Positions 25,578 through 36,204 of a stretch of DNA of 64,000 nucleotides are shown here, one piece after another. Below the pieces are notes generated by a model. The model searched no databases. It was not told the origin of the DNA and worked only from the letters and a program-made list of their open reading frames with translations. The stretch comes from Eutreptiella sp. 'Long Island Sound 2002' (Eukaryota; Euglenozoa; Euglenophyceae; Eutreptiales; Eutreptiaceae): positions 100,582 to 164,581 of the forward strand of contig CAXIWF010000662.1 of assembly GCA_964036045.1 (NCBI GenBank), written 5' to 3'. Position 1 is the first letter of the stretch, and every line of letters begins with the position of its first letter. The translations under genes were made by a program, and so were the position numbers.

Positions 25578-27448
25578 CCGTTAATTTTCCGAGAATTTTC
25601 CGAGAATTTTCCAAGAATTTTCTGGGAATTTTCCGAGAATTTTCTGAGAATTTTCCGAGAATTTTCCGAGAATTTTCCGAGAATTATCCGAGAATTTTCC
25701 GAGAATTTTCCGAGAATTTTCCGAGAATTTTCCGAGAATTTTCTGAGAATTTTCCGTCAATTTTCCGAGAATTTTCCGAGAATTTTCCGAGAATTTTCCG
25801 AGAATTTTCTGGGAATTTTCCGAGAATTTTCTGAGAATTTTCCGAGAATTTTCCGAGAATTTTCCGAGAATTTTCCGAGAATTTTCCGAGAATTTTCCGA
25901 GAATTTTCCGAGAATTTTCCGAGAATTTTCTGAGAATTTTCTGAGAATTTTCCGAGAATTTTCCGAGAATTTTCCGAGAATTTTCCGAGAATTTTCCGAG
26001 AATTTTCCGAGAATTTTCCGAGAATTTTCCGAGAATTTTCTGAGAATTTTCCGAGAATTTTCCGAGAATTTTCCGAGAATTTTCCGAGAATTTTCCGAGA
26101 ATTTTCCGAGAATTTTCCGAGAATTTTCCGAGAATTTTCTGGGAATTTTCCGAGAATTTTCCGAGAATTTTCCGAGAATTTTCCGAGAATTTTCCGACAA
26201 TTTTCTGGGAATTTTCCGAGAATCTTCTGAGAATTTTCCGAGAATTTTCCGAGAATTTTCCGAGAATTTTCCGAGAATTTTCCGAGAATTTTCCGAGAAT
26301 TTTCCGAGAATTTTCCGAGAATTTTCCGAGAATTTTCCGAGAATTTTCCGAGAATTTTCCGAGAATTTTCCGAGAATTTTCTGGGAATTTTCTGAGAATT
26401 TTCCGAGAATTTTCCGAGAATTTTCCGAGAATTTTCCGAGAATTTTCCGAGAATTTTCCGAGAATTTTCCGAGAATTTTCCGAGAAGTTTCTGAGAATTT
26501 TCCGAGAATTTTCCGAGAATTTTCCGAGAATTTTCTGGGAATTTTCCGAGAATTTTCTGAGAATTTTCCGAGAATTTTCTGAGAATTTTCCGAGAATTTT
26601 CCGAGAATTTTCTGAGAATTTTCCGGGAATTTTCCGAGAATTTTCCGAGAATTTTCCGAGAATTTTCCGAGTTTTTTCCGAGAATTTTCCGAGAATTTTC
26701 CGAGAATTTTCCGAGAATTTTCCGAGAATTTTCCGAGAATTTTCTGAGAATTTTCCGAGAATTTTCCGACGATTTTCTGAGAATTTTCCGAGAAGGTTCC
26801 GAGAATTTTCCGACAATTTTCCGAGAATTTTCCGAGAATTTTCCGAGAATTTTCCGAGAATTTTCCGAGAATTTTCCGAGAATTTTCTGAGAATTTTCCG
26901 AGATATTTCCGAGAATTTTCTGAGAATTTTCCGAGAATTTTCCGAGAATTTTCCGAGAATTTTCCGAGAATTTTCCGAGAATTTTCCGAGAATTTTCCGA
27001 GAATTTTCTGGGAATTTTCCGAGAATTTTCTGAGAATTTTCCGAGAATTTTCCGAGAATTTTCCGAGAATTTTCCGAGAATTTTCCGAGAATTTTCCGAG
27101 AATTTGCCGAGAAGTTTCTGAGAATTTTCCGAGAATTTTCCGAGAATTTTCCGAGAATTTTCTGGGAATTTTCCGAGAATTTTCTGAGAATTTTCCGAGA
27201 ATTTTCTGAGAATTTTCCGAGAATTTTCCGAGAATTTTCTGAGAATTTTCCGAGAATTTTCCGAGAATTTTCCGAGAATTTTCCGAGAATTTTCCGAGAA
27301 TTTTCCGAGAATTTTCCGAGAATTTTCCGAGAATTTTCCGAGAATTTCCCGAGAATTTTCCGAGAATTTTCCGAGAATTTTCCGAGAATTTTCCGAGAAT
27401 TTTCCGAGAATTTTCCGAGAATTTTCTGGGAATTTTCCGAGAATTTTC
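25578..27448 (+). repeat. Segment S7 (copy A), 1870 bp = 170 monomers
   Basis: Short S1-type module. Landmarks: TCAA 25755, GAATTATCC 25684, ACAA 26196, AATC 26221, AAG 26485, CCGGG 26625, GTTTTTT 26669, ACGA 26767, AGGTTCC 26791, ACAA 26813, GATATT 26903, TTTGCCGAGAAG 27103, CCCGAG 27346. It has one ACGA-AGGTT-GATATT block and lacks the TTTTTTGGG and CCAAG part of the tail. S4 and S7 are the two short segments and flank the S5/S6 pair in both giant copies. Confidence 0.82.
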
Positions 27449-30209
27449 CGTTAATTTTCCGAGAATTTTCCGAGAATTTTCCGAGAATTTTCTGGGAATT
27501 TTCCGAGAATTTTCTGAGAATTTTCCGAGAATTTTCCGAGAATTTTCCGAGAATTTTCCGAGAATTTTCCGAGAATTTTCCGAGAATTTTCCGAGAATTT
27601 TCCGAGAATTTTCTGAGAATTTTCCGTCAATTTTCCGAGAATTTTCCGAGAATTTTCCGAGAATTTTCCGAGAATTTTCTGGGAATTTTCCGAGAATTTT
27701 CTGAGAATTTTCCGAGAATTTTCCGAGAATTTTCCGAGAATTTTCCGAGAATTTTCCGAGAATTTTCCGAGAATTTTCCGAGAATTTTCCGAGAATTTTC
27801 TGAGAATTTTCTGAGAATTTTCCGAGAATTTTCCGAGAATTTTGCGAGAATTTTCCGAGAATTTTCCGAGAATTTTCCGAGAATTTTCCGAGAATTTTCC
27901 GAGAATTTTCTGAGAATTTTCCGAGAATTTTCCGAGAATTTTCCGAGAATTTTCCGAGAATTTTCCGAGAATTTTCCGAGAATTTTCCGAGAATTTTCCG
28001 AGAATTTTCTGGGAATTTTCCGAGAATTTTCCGAGAATTTTCCGAGAATTTTCCGAGAATTTTCCGACAATTTTCTGGGAATTTTCCGAGAATCTTCTGA
28101 GAATTTTCCGAGAATTTTCCGAGAATTTTCCGAGAATTTTCCGAGAATTTTCCGAGAATTTTCCGAGAATTTTCCGAGAATTTTCCGAGAATTTTCCGAG
28201 AATTTTCCGAGAATTTTCCGAGAATTTTCCGAGAATTTTCCGAGAATTTTCCGAGAATTTTCTGGGAATTTTCTGAGAATTTTCCGAGAATTTTCCGAGA
28301 ATTTTCCGAGAATTTTCCGAGAATTTTCCGAGAATTTTCCGAGAATTTTCCGAGAATTTTCCGAGAAGTTTCTGAGAATTTTCCGAGAATTTTCCGAGAA
28401 TTTTCCGAGAATTTTCTGGGAATTTTCCGAGAATTTTCTGAGAATTTTCCGAGAATTTTCTGAGAATTTTCCGAGAATTTTCCGAGAATTTTCTGAGAAT
28501 TTTCCGAGAATTTTCCGAGAATTTTCCGAGAATTTTCCGAGTTTTTTCCGAGAATTTTCCGAGAATTTTCCGAGAATTTTCCGAGAATTTTCCGAGAATT
28601 TTCCGACGATTTTCTGAGAATTTTCCGAGAAGGTTCCGAGAATTTTCCGACAATTTTCCGAGAATTTTCCGAGAATTTTCCGAGAATTTTCCGAGAATTT
28701 TCCGAGAATTTTCCGAGAATTTTCCGAGAATTTTCCGAGAATTTTCTGGGAATTTTCCGAGAATTTTCTGAGAATTTTCCGAGAATTTTCCGAGAATTTT
28801 CCGAGAATTTTCTGAGAATTTTCCGAGATATTTCCGAGAATTTTCTGAGAATTTTCCGAGAATTTTCCGAGAATTTTCCGAGAATTTTCCGAGAATTTTC
28901 CGAGAATTTTCCGAGAATTTTCCGAGAATTTTCTGGGAATTTTCCGAGAATTTTCGGAGAATTTTCCGAGAATTTTCCGAGAATTTTCCGAGAATTTTCC
29001 GAGAATTTTCCGAGAATTTTCCGAGAATTTTCCGAGAAGTTTCTGAGAATTTTCCGAGAATTTTCCGAGAATTTTCCGAGAATTTTCTGGGAATTTTCCG
29101 AGAATTTTCTGAGAATTTTCCGAGAATTTTCTGAGAATTTTCCGAGAATTTTCCGAGAATTTTCTGAGAATTTTCCGAGAATTTTCCGAGAATTTTCCGA
29201 GAATTTTCCGAGAATTTTCCGAGAATTTTCCGAGAATTTTCCGAGAATTTTCCGAGAATTTTCCGAGAATTTTCCGAGAATTTTCTGAGAATTTTCCGAG
29301 AATTTTCCGACGATTTTCTGAGAATTTTCCGAGAAGGTTCCGAGAATTTTCCGACAATTTTCCGAGAATTTTCCGATAATTTTCCGAGAATTTTCCGAGA
29401 ATTTTCCGAGAATTTTCTGGGAATTTTCCGAGAATTTTCTGAGAATTTTCCGAGAATTTTCCGAGAATTTTCCGAGAATTTTCTGAGAATTTTCCGAGAT
29501 ATTTCCGAGAATTTTCTGAGAATTTTCCGAGAATTTTCCGAGAATTTTCCGAGAATTTTCCGAGAATTTTCCGAGAATTTTCCGAGAATTTTCCGAGAAT
29601 TTTCCGAGAATTTTCCGAGAATTTTTTGGGAATTTTCCGAGAATTTTCTGAGAATTTTCCAAGAATTTTCCGAGAATTTTCCGAGAATTTTCCGAGAATT
29701 TTCTGAGAATTTTCTGAGAATTTTCCGAGAATTTTCCGAGAATTTTCCGAGAATTTTCCGAGAATTTTCCGAGAATTTTCCGAGAATTTTCTGAGAATTT
29801 TCCGAGAATTTTCCGAGAATTTTTCGAGAATTTTCTGAGAATTTTCCGAGAATTTTCCGAGAATTTTCCGAGAATTTTCCGAGAATTTTCCGAGAATTTT
29901 CCGAGAATTTTCCGAGAATTTTCCGAGAATTTTCCGAGAATTTTCCGAGAATTTTCCGAGAATTTTCCGAGAATTTTCCGAGAATTTTCTGGGAATTTTC
30001 CGAGAATTTTCTGAGAATTTTCCGAGAATTTTCCGAGAATTTTCCGAGAATTTTCCGAGAATTTTCCGAGAATTTTCCGAGAATTTTCCGAGAATTTTCT
30101 GAGAATTTTCCGAGAATTTCCCGAGAATTTTCCGAGAATTTTCCGAGAATTTTCCGAGAATTTTCCGAGAATTTTCCGAGAATTTTCTGGGAATTTTCCG
30201 AGAATTTTC
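27448..30209 (+). repeat. Segment S8 (copy A), 2761 bp = 251 monomers
   Basis: Long S1-type module. Landmarks: TCAA 27626, GCG 27843, ACAA 28069, AATC 28091, AAG 28366, GTTTTTT 28539, ACGA 28606, AGGTTCC 28629, ACAA 28647, GATATT 28828, CGGAG 28955, AAG 29038, ACGA 29308, AGGTTCC 29336, ACAA 29352, GATAATTTT 29376, GATATT 29490, TTTTTTGGG 29624, CCAAG 29660, TTTTTCGAG 29821, CCCGAG 30117. Two ACGA-AGGTT-GATATT blocks are present, as in S1, S2 and S5. Confidence 0.82.
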
Positions 30210-33200
30210 CGTTAATTTTCCGAGAATTTTCCGAGAATTTTCCGAGAATTTTCTGGGAATTTTCTGAGAATTTTCCGAGAATTTTCCGAGAATTTTCCGA
30301 GAATTTTCCGAGAATTTTCCGAGAATTTTCCGAGAATTTTCCGAGAATTTTCCGAGAATTTTCCGAGAATTTTCTGAGAATTTTCCGTCAATTTTCCGAG
30401 AATTTTCCGAGAATTTTCCGAGAATTTTCCGAGAATTTTCTGGGAATTTTCCGAGAATTTTCTGAGAATTTTCCGAGAATTTTCCGAGAATTTTCCGAGA
30501 ATTTTCCGAGAATTTTCCGAGAATTTTCCGAGAATTTTCCGAGAATTTTCCGAGAATTTTCTGAGAATTTTCTGAGAATTTTCCGAGAATTTTCCGAGAA
30601 TTTTCGGAGAATTTTCCGAGAATTTTCCGAGAATTTTCCGAGAATTTTCCGAGAATTTTCTGGGAATTTTCCGAGAATTTTCTGAGAATTTTCCGAGAAT
30701 TTTCTGGGAATTTTCCGAGAATTTTCTGAGAATTTTCGGAGAATTTTCTGAGAATTTTCCGAGAATTTTCCGACGATTTTCTGAGAATTTTCCGAGAATT
30801 TTCTGAGAATTTTCCGAGAATTTTCCGAGAATTTTCCGAGAATTTTCCGAGAATTTTCCGAGAATTTTCCGTCAATTTTCCGAGAATTTTCCGAGAATTT
30901 TCCAGGATTTTTCCGAGAATTTTCTGAGAATTTTCCGAGAATTTTCCGACGATTTTCTGAGAATTTTCCGAGAAGGTTCCGAGAATTTTCCGACAATTTT
31001 CCGAGAATTTTCCGAGAATTTTCCGAGAATTTTCCGAGAATTTTCCGAGAATTTTCCGAGAATTTTCCGAGAATTTTCCGAGAATTTTCTGGGAATTTTC
31101 CGAGAATTTTCTGAGAATTTTCCGAGAATTTTCCGAGAATTTTCCGAGAATTTTCTGAGAATTTTCCGAGATTTTTCCGAGAATTTTCTGAGAATTTTCC
31201 GAGTATTTTCCGAGAATTTTCCGAGAATTTTCCGAGAATTTTCCGAGAATTTTCCGAGAATTTTCCGAGAATTTTCCGAGAATTTTTTGGGAATTTTCCG
31301 AGAATTTTCTGAGAATTTTCCAAGAATTTTCCGAGAATTTTCCGAGAATTTTCCGAGAATTTTCTGAGAATTTTCTGAGAATTTTCCGAGAATTTTCCGA
31401 GAATTTTCCGAGGATTTTCCGAGAATTTTCCGAGAATTTTCCGAGAATTTTCTGAGAATTTTCCGAGAATTTTCCGAGAATTTTTCGAGAATTTTCTGAG
31501 AATTTTCCGAGAATTTTCCGAGAATTTTCCGAGAATTTTCCGAGAATTTTCCGAGAATTTTCCGAGAATTTTCCGAGAATTTTCCGAGAATTTTCCGAGA
31601 ATTTTCCGAGAATTTTCCGAGAATTTTCCGAGAATTTTCTGGGAATTTTCCGAGTATTTTCTGAGAATTTTCCGAGAATTTTCCGAGAATTTTCCGAGAA
31701 TTTTCCGAGAATTTTCCGAGAATTTTCCGAGAATTTTCCGAGAATTTTCTGAGAATTTTCCGAGAATTTCCCGAGAATTTTCCGAGAATTTTCCGAGAAT
31801 TTTCCGAGAATTTTCCGAGAATTTTCCGAGAATTTTCCGAGAATTTTCTGGGAATTTTCCGAGAATTTTCCGAGAATTTTCCGAGAATTTTCCGAGAATT
31901 TTCCGAGAATTTTCTGGGAATTTTCCGAGAATTTTCTGAGAATTTTCCGAGAATTTTCCGAGAATTTTCCGAGAATTTTCCGAGAATTTTCCGAGAATTT
32001 TCCGAGAATTTTCCGAGAATTTTCCGAGAATTTTCTGAGAATTTTCCGTCAATTTTCCGAGAATTTTCCGAGAATTTTCCGAGAATTTTCCGAGAATTTT
32101 CTGGGAATTTTCCGAGAATTTTCTGAGAATTTTCCGAGAATTTTCCGAGAATTTTCCGAGAATTTTCCGAGAATTTTCCGAGAATTTTCCGAGAATTTTC
32201 CGAGAATTTTCCGAGAATTTTCTGAGAATTTTCTGAGAATTTTCCGAGAATTTTCCGAGAATTTTGCGAGAATTTTCCGAGAATTTTCCGAGAATTTTCC
32301 GAGAATTTTCCGAGAATTTTCCGAGAATTTTCTGAGAATTTTCCGAGAATTTTCCGAGAATTTTCCGAGAATTTTCCGAGAATTTTCCGAGAATTTTCCG
32401 AGAATTTTCCGAGAATTTTCCGAGAATTTTCCGAGAATTTTCCGAGAATTTTCCGACAATTTTCCGAGAATTTTCCGAGAATTTTCCGAGAATTTTCCGA
32501 GAATTTTCCGAGAATTTTCCGAGAATTTTCCGAGAATTTTCCGAGAATTTTCTGGGAATTTTCCGAGAATTTTCTGAGAATTTTCCGAGAATTTTCCGAG
32601 AATTTTCCGAGAATTTTCTGAGAATTTTCCGAGATTTTTCCGAGAATTTTCTGAGAATTTTCCGAGAATTTTCCGAGAATTTTCCGAGAATTTTCCGAGA
32701 ATTTTCCGAGAATTTTCCGAGAATTTTCCGAGAATTTTCCGAGAATTTTCCGAGAATTTTTTGGGAATTTTCCGAGAATTTTCTGAGAATTTTCCAAGAA
32801 TTTTCCGAGAATTTTCCGAGAATTTTCCGAGAATTTTCTGAGAATTTTCTGAGAATTTTCCGAGAATTTTCCGAGAATTTTCCGAGAATTTTCCGAGAAT
32901 TTTCCGAGAATTTTCTGAGAATTTTCCGAGAATTTTCCGAGAATTTTTCGAGAATTTTCTGAGAATTTTCCGAGAATTTTCCGAGAATTTTCCGAGAATT
33001 TTCCGAGAATTTTCCGAGAATTTTCCGAGAATTTTCCGAGAATTTTCCGAGAATTTTCCGAGAATTTTCCGAGAATTTTCCGAGAATTTTCCGAGAATTT
33101 TCCGAGAATTTTCTGGGAATTTTCCGAGAATTTTCTGAGAATTTTCGGAGATTTTTCCGAGATTTTTCCGAGAATTTTCCGAGAATTTTCCGAGAATTTT

Positions 33201-33355
33201 CCGAGAATTTTCCGAGAATTTTCCGAGAATTTTCTGAGAATTTTCCGAGAATTTCCCGAGAATTTTCCGAGAATTTTCCGAGAATTTTCCGAGAATTTTC
33301 CGAGAATTTTCCGAGTATTTTCCGAGAATTTTCTGGGAATTTTCCGAGAATTTTC
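30209..33355 (+). repeat. Junction segment S9: end of copy A and S0 of copy B
   Basis: This 3146-bp TTAA-to-TTAA interval contains the join between the giant copies. From 30209 to about 30437 it has the copy A end (TTAA, TCAA 30387, four canonical monomers). From there it repeats S0: CGGAG 30605 and 30738, TCAA 30870, ACGA 30948, AGGTTCC 30971, GAGATTTTTCC 31171, GAGTATT 31203, TTTTTTGGG 31285, CCAAG 31320, GAGGATT 31411, TTTTTCGAG 31482, GAGTATT 31653, CCCGAG 31768, TCAA 32047, GCG 32265, ACAA 32456, TTTTTTGGG 32760, CCAAG 32797, TTTTTCGAG 32944, CGGAGATTTTTCC 33145, CCCGAG 33254, GAGTATT 33313. The S0 part is four monomers shorter than in copy A. Confidence 0.8.
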
Positions 33356-36204
33356 CGTTAATTTTCCGAGAATTTTCCGAGAATTTTCCGACAATTTTCT
33401 GGGAATTTTCCGAGAATTTTCTGAGAATTTTCCGAGAATTTTCCGAGAATTTTCCGAGAATTTTCCGAGAATTTTCCGAGAATTTTCCGAGAATTTTCCG
33501 AGAATTTTCTGAGAATTTTCCGTCAATTTTCCGAGAATTTTCCGAGAATTTTCCGAGAATTTTCCGAGAATTTTCTGGGAATTTTCCGAGAATTTTCTGA
33601 GAATTTTCCGAGAATTTTCCGAGAATTTTCCGAGAATTTTCCGAGAATTTTCCGAGAATTTTCCGAGAATTTTCCGAGAATTTTCCGAGAATTTTCTGAG
33701 AATTTTCTGAGAATTTTCCGAGAATTTTCCGAGAATTTTCCGAGAATTTTCCGAGAATTTTCCGAGAATTTTCCGAGAATTTTCCGAGAATTTTCCGAGA
33801 ATTTTCTGAGAATTTTCCGAGAATTTTCCGAGAATTTTCCGAGAATTTTCCGAGAATTTTCCGAGAATTTTCCAGGAATTTTCCGAGAATTTTCCGAGAA
33901 TTTTCTGGGAATTTTCCGAGAATTTTCCGAGAATTTTCCGAGAATTTTCCGAGAATTTTCCGACAATTTTCTGGGAATTTTCCGAGAATCTTCTGAGAAT
34001 TTTCCGAGAATTTTCCGAGAATTTTCCGAGAATTTTCCGAGAATTTTCCGAGAATTTTCCGAGAATTTTCCGAGAATTTTCCGAGAATTTTCCGAGAATT
34101 TTCCGAGAATTTTCCGAGAATTTTCCGAGAATTTTCCGAGAATTTTCTGGGAATTTTCTGAGAATTTTCCGAGAATTTTCCGAGAATTTTCCGAGAATTT
34201 TCCGAGAATTTTCCGAGAATTTTCCGAGAATTTTCCGAGAATTTTCCGAGAAGTTTCTGAGAATTTTCCGAGAATTTTCCGAGAATTTTCCGAGAATTTT
34301 CTGGGAATTTTCCGAGAATTTTCTGAGAATTTTCCGAGAATTTTCTGAGAATTTTCCGAGAATTTTCCGAGAATTTTCTGAGAATTTTCCGAGAATTTTC
34401 CGAGAATTTTCCGAGAATTTTCCGAGAATTTTCCGAGTTTTTTCCGAGAATTTTCCGAGAATTTTCCGAGAATTTTCCGAGAATTTTCCGAGAATTTTCC
34501 GAGAATTTTCTGAGAATTTTCCGAGAATTTTCCGACGATTTTCTGAGAATTTTCCGAGAAGGTTCCGAGAATTTTCCGACAATTTTCCGAGAATTTTCCG
34601 AGAATTTTCCGAGAATTTTCCGAGAATTTTCCGAGAATTTTCCGAGAATTTTCCGAGAATTTTCCGAGAATTTTCTGGGAATTTTCCGAGAATTTTCTGA
34701 GAATTTTCCGAGAATTTTCCGAGAATTTTCCGAGAATTTTCTGAGAATTTTCCGAGATATTTCCGAGAATTTTCGGAGAATTTTCCGAGAATTTTCCGAG
34801 AATTTTCCGAGAATTTTCCGAGAATTTTCCGAGAATTTTCCGAGAATTTTCCGAGAATTTTCTGGGAATTTTCCGAGAATTTTCTGAGAATTTTCCGAGA
34901 ATTTTCCGAGAATTTTCCGAGAATTTTCCGAGAATTTTCCGAGAATTTTCCGAGAATTTTCCGAGAAGTTTCTGAGAATTTTCCGAGAATTTTCCGAGAA
35001 TTTTCCGAGAATTTTCTGGGAATTTTCCGAGAATTTTCTGAGAATTTTCCGAGAATTTTCTGAGAATTTTCCGAGAATTTTCCGAGAATTTTCTGAGAAT
35101 TTTCCGAGAATTTTCCGAGAATTTTCCGAGAATTTTCCGAGAATTTTCCGAGAATTTTCCGAGAATTTTCCGAGAATTTTCCGAGAATTTTCCGAGAATT
35201 TTCCGAGAATTTTCCAGGAATTTTCCGAGAATTTTCTGAGAATTTTCCGAGAATTTTCCGACGATTTTCTGAGAATTTTCCGAGAAGGTTCCGAGAATTT
35301 TCCGACAATTTTCCGAGAATTTTCCGAGAATTTTCCGAGAATTTTCCGAGAATTTTCCGAGAATTTTCCGAGAATTTTCCGAGAATTTTCCGAGAATTTT
35401 CTGGGGATTTTGCGAGAATTTTCTGAGAATTTTCCGAGAATTTTCCGAGAATTTTCCGAGAATTTTCTGAGAATTTTCCGAGATATTTCCGAGAATTTTC
35501 TGAGAATTTTCCGAGAATTTTCCGAGAATTTTCCGAGAATTTTCCGAGAATTTTCCGAGAATTTTCCGAGAATTTTCCGAGAATTTTCCGAGAATTTTCC
35601 GAGAATTTTTTGGGAATTTTCCGAGAATTTTCTGAGAATTTTCCAAGAATTTTCCGAGAATTTTCCGAGAATTTTCCGAGAATTTTCTGAGAATTTTCTG
35701 AGAATTTTCCGAGAATTTTCCGAGAATTTTCCGAGAATTTTCCGAGAATTTTCCGAGAATTTTCCGAGAATTTTCTGAGAATTTTCCGAGAATTTTCCGA
35801 GAATTTTTGGAGAATTTTCTGAGAATTTTCCGAGAATTTTCCGAGAATTTTCCGAGAATTTTCCGAGAATTTTCCGAGAATTTTCCGAGAATTTTCCGAG
35901 AATTTTCCGAGAATTTTCCCAGAATTTTCCGAGAATTTTCCGAGAATTTTCCGAGAATTTTCCGAGAATTTTCTGGGAATTTTCCGAGAATTTTCTGAGA
36001 ATTTTCCGAGAATTTTCCGAGATTTTTCCGAGAATTTTCCGAGAATTTTCCGAGAATTTTCCGAGAATTTTCCGAGAATTTTCTGAGAATTTTCCGAGAA
36101 TTTCCCGAGAATTTTCCGAGAATTTTCCGAGAATTTTCCGAGAATTTTCCGAGAATTTTCCGAGAATTTTCCGAGAATTTTCTGGGAATTTTCCGAGAAT
36201 TTTC
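33355..36204 (+). repeat. Segment S1' (copy B), 2849 bp = 259 monomers
   Basis: Exactly the same length as S1. Landmarks: TCAA 33520, CCAGGAATT 33870, ACAA 33962, AATC 33989, AAG 34252, GTTTTTT 34436, ACGA 34535, AGGTTCC 34560, GATATT 34757, CGGAG 34775, AAG 34970, CCAGGAATT 35214, ACGA 35260, AGGTTCC 35285, GCG 35410, GATATT 35482, TTTTTTGGG 35609, CCAAG 35643, TTTTTGGAG 35807, CCCAG 35919, CCCGAG 36103. The GCG at 35410 and TTTTTGGAG at 35807 each lie 26621 bp from their S1 partners. It has the full ACGA-to-AGGTT spacing that S1 lacks by one monomer. Confidence 0.85.

Larger units (their letters stand above)
20583..25578 (+). repeat. Segment S6 (copy A), 4995 bp, longest segment, TTTCG subfamily
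   Basis: Landmarks: TCAA 20759, GCG 20977, ACAA 21200, CCCGAG and CCGGG near 21855-21872, GAGCATTTT 22093, TCAA 22157, TAGGATTTTTCC 22190, AGGTTTCG 22261, then the same GAGC-TCAA-TAGG-AGGTTTCG set again at 22699-22866, CCCGAG 23529, GAACTTTCC 23624, TCAA 23762, AGGTTTCG 23868, GAATCTTCC 24055, CCCAG 24334, GAGTAATTTCC 24403, GAGAGTTTT 24602, TTTGCCGAG 24662, a five-T monomer 24870, TTTATCGAG 25058, TCAA 25205, AGGTTTCG 25310. It lacks GATATT and GTTTTTT. Every AGGTT landmark in it is the TTTCG form. Confidence 0.83.
3785..30437 (+). repeat. Giant higher-order repeat, copy A (about 26.65 kb)
   Basis: This block is repeated head to tail as copy B. Landmarks pair at a nearly constant offset: CGGAG 3951/30605, TCAA 4215/30870, TCAA 5415/32047, TTAA 6745/33355, TTAA 9594/36204, TTAA 12443/39064, TTAA 15940/42539, TTAA 17876/44497, TTAA 20583/47243, TTAA 25578/51935, TTAA 27448/53816, TTAA 30209/56599. 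The offset is 26.60-26.66 kb for the first two thirds and about 26.36-26.39 kb after the S6 segment. The left edge is placed where the two copies stop agreeing: left of 3785 is a canonical run, whereas left of 30438 there is a TCAA landmark. The exact breakpoint is uncertain by tens of bases because both sides are canonical monomers. Confidence 0.9.
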
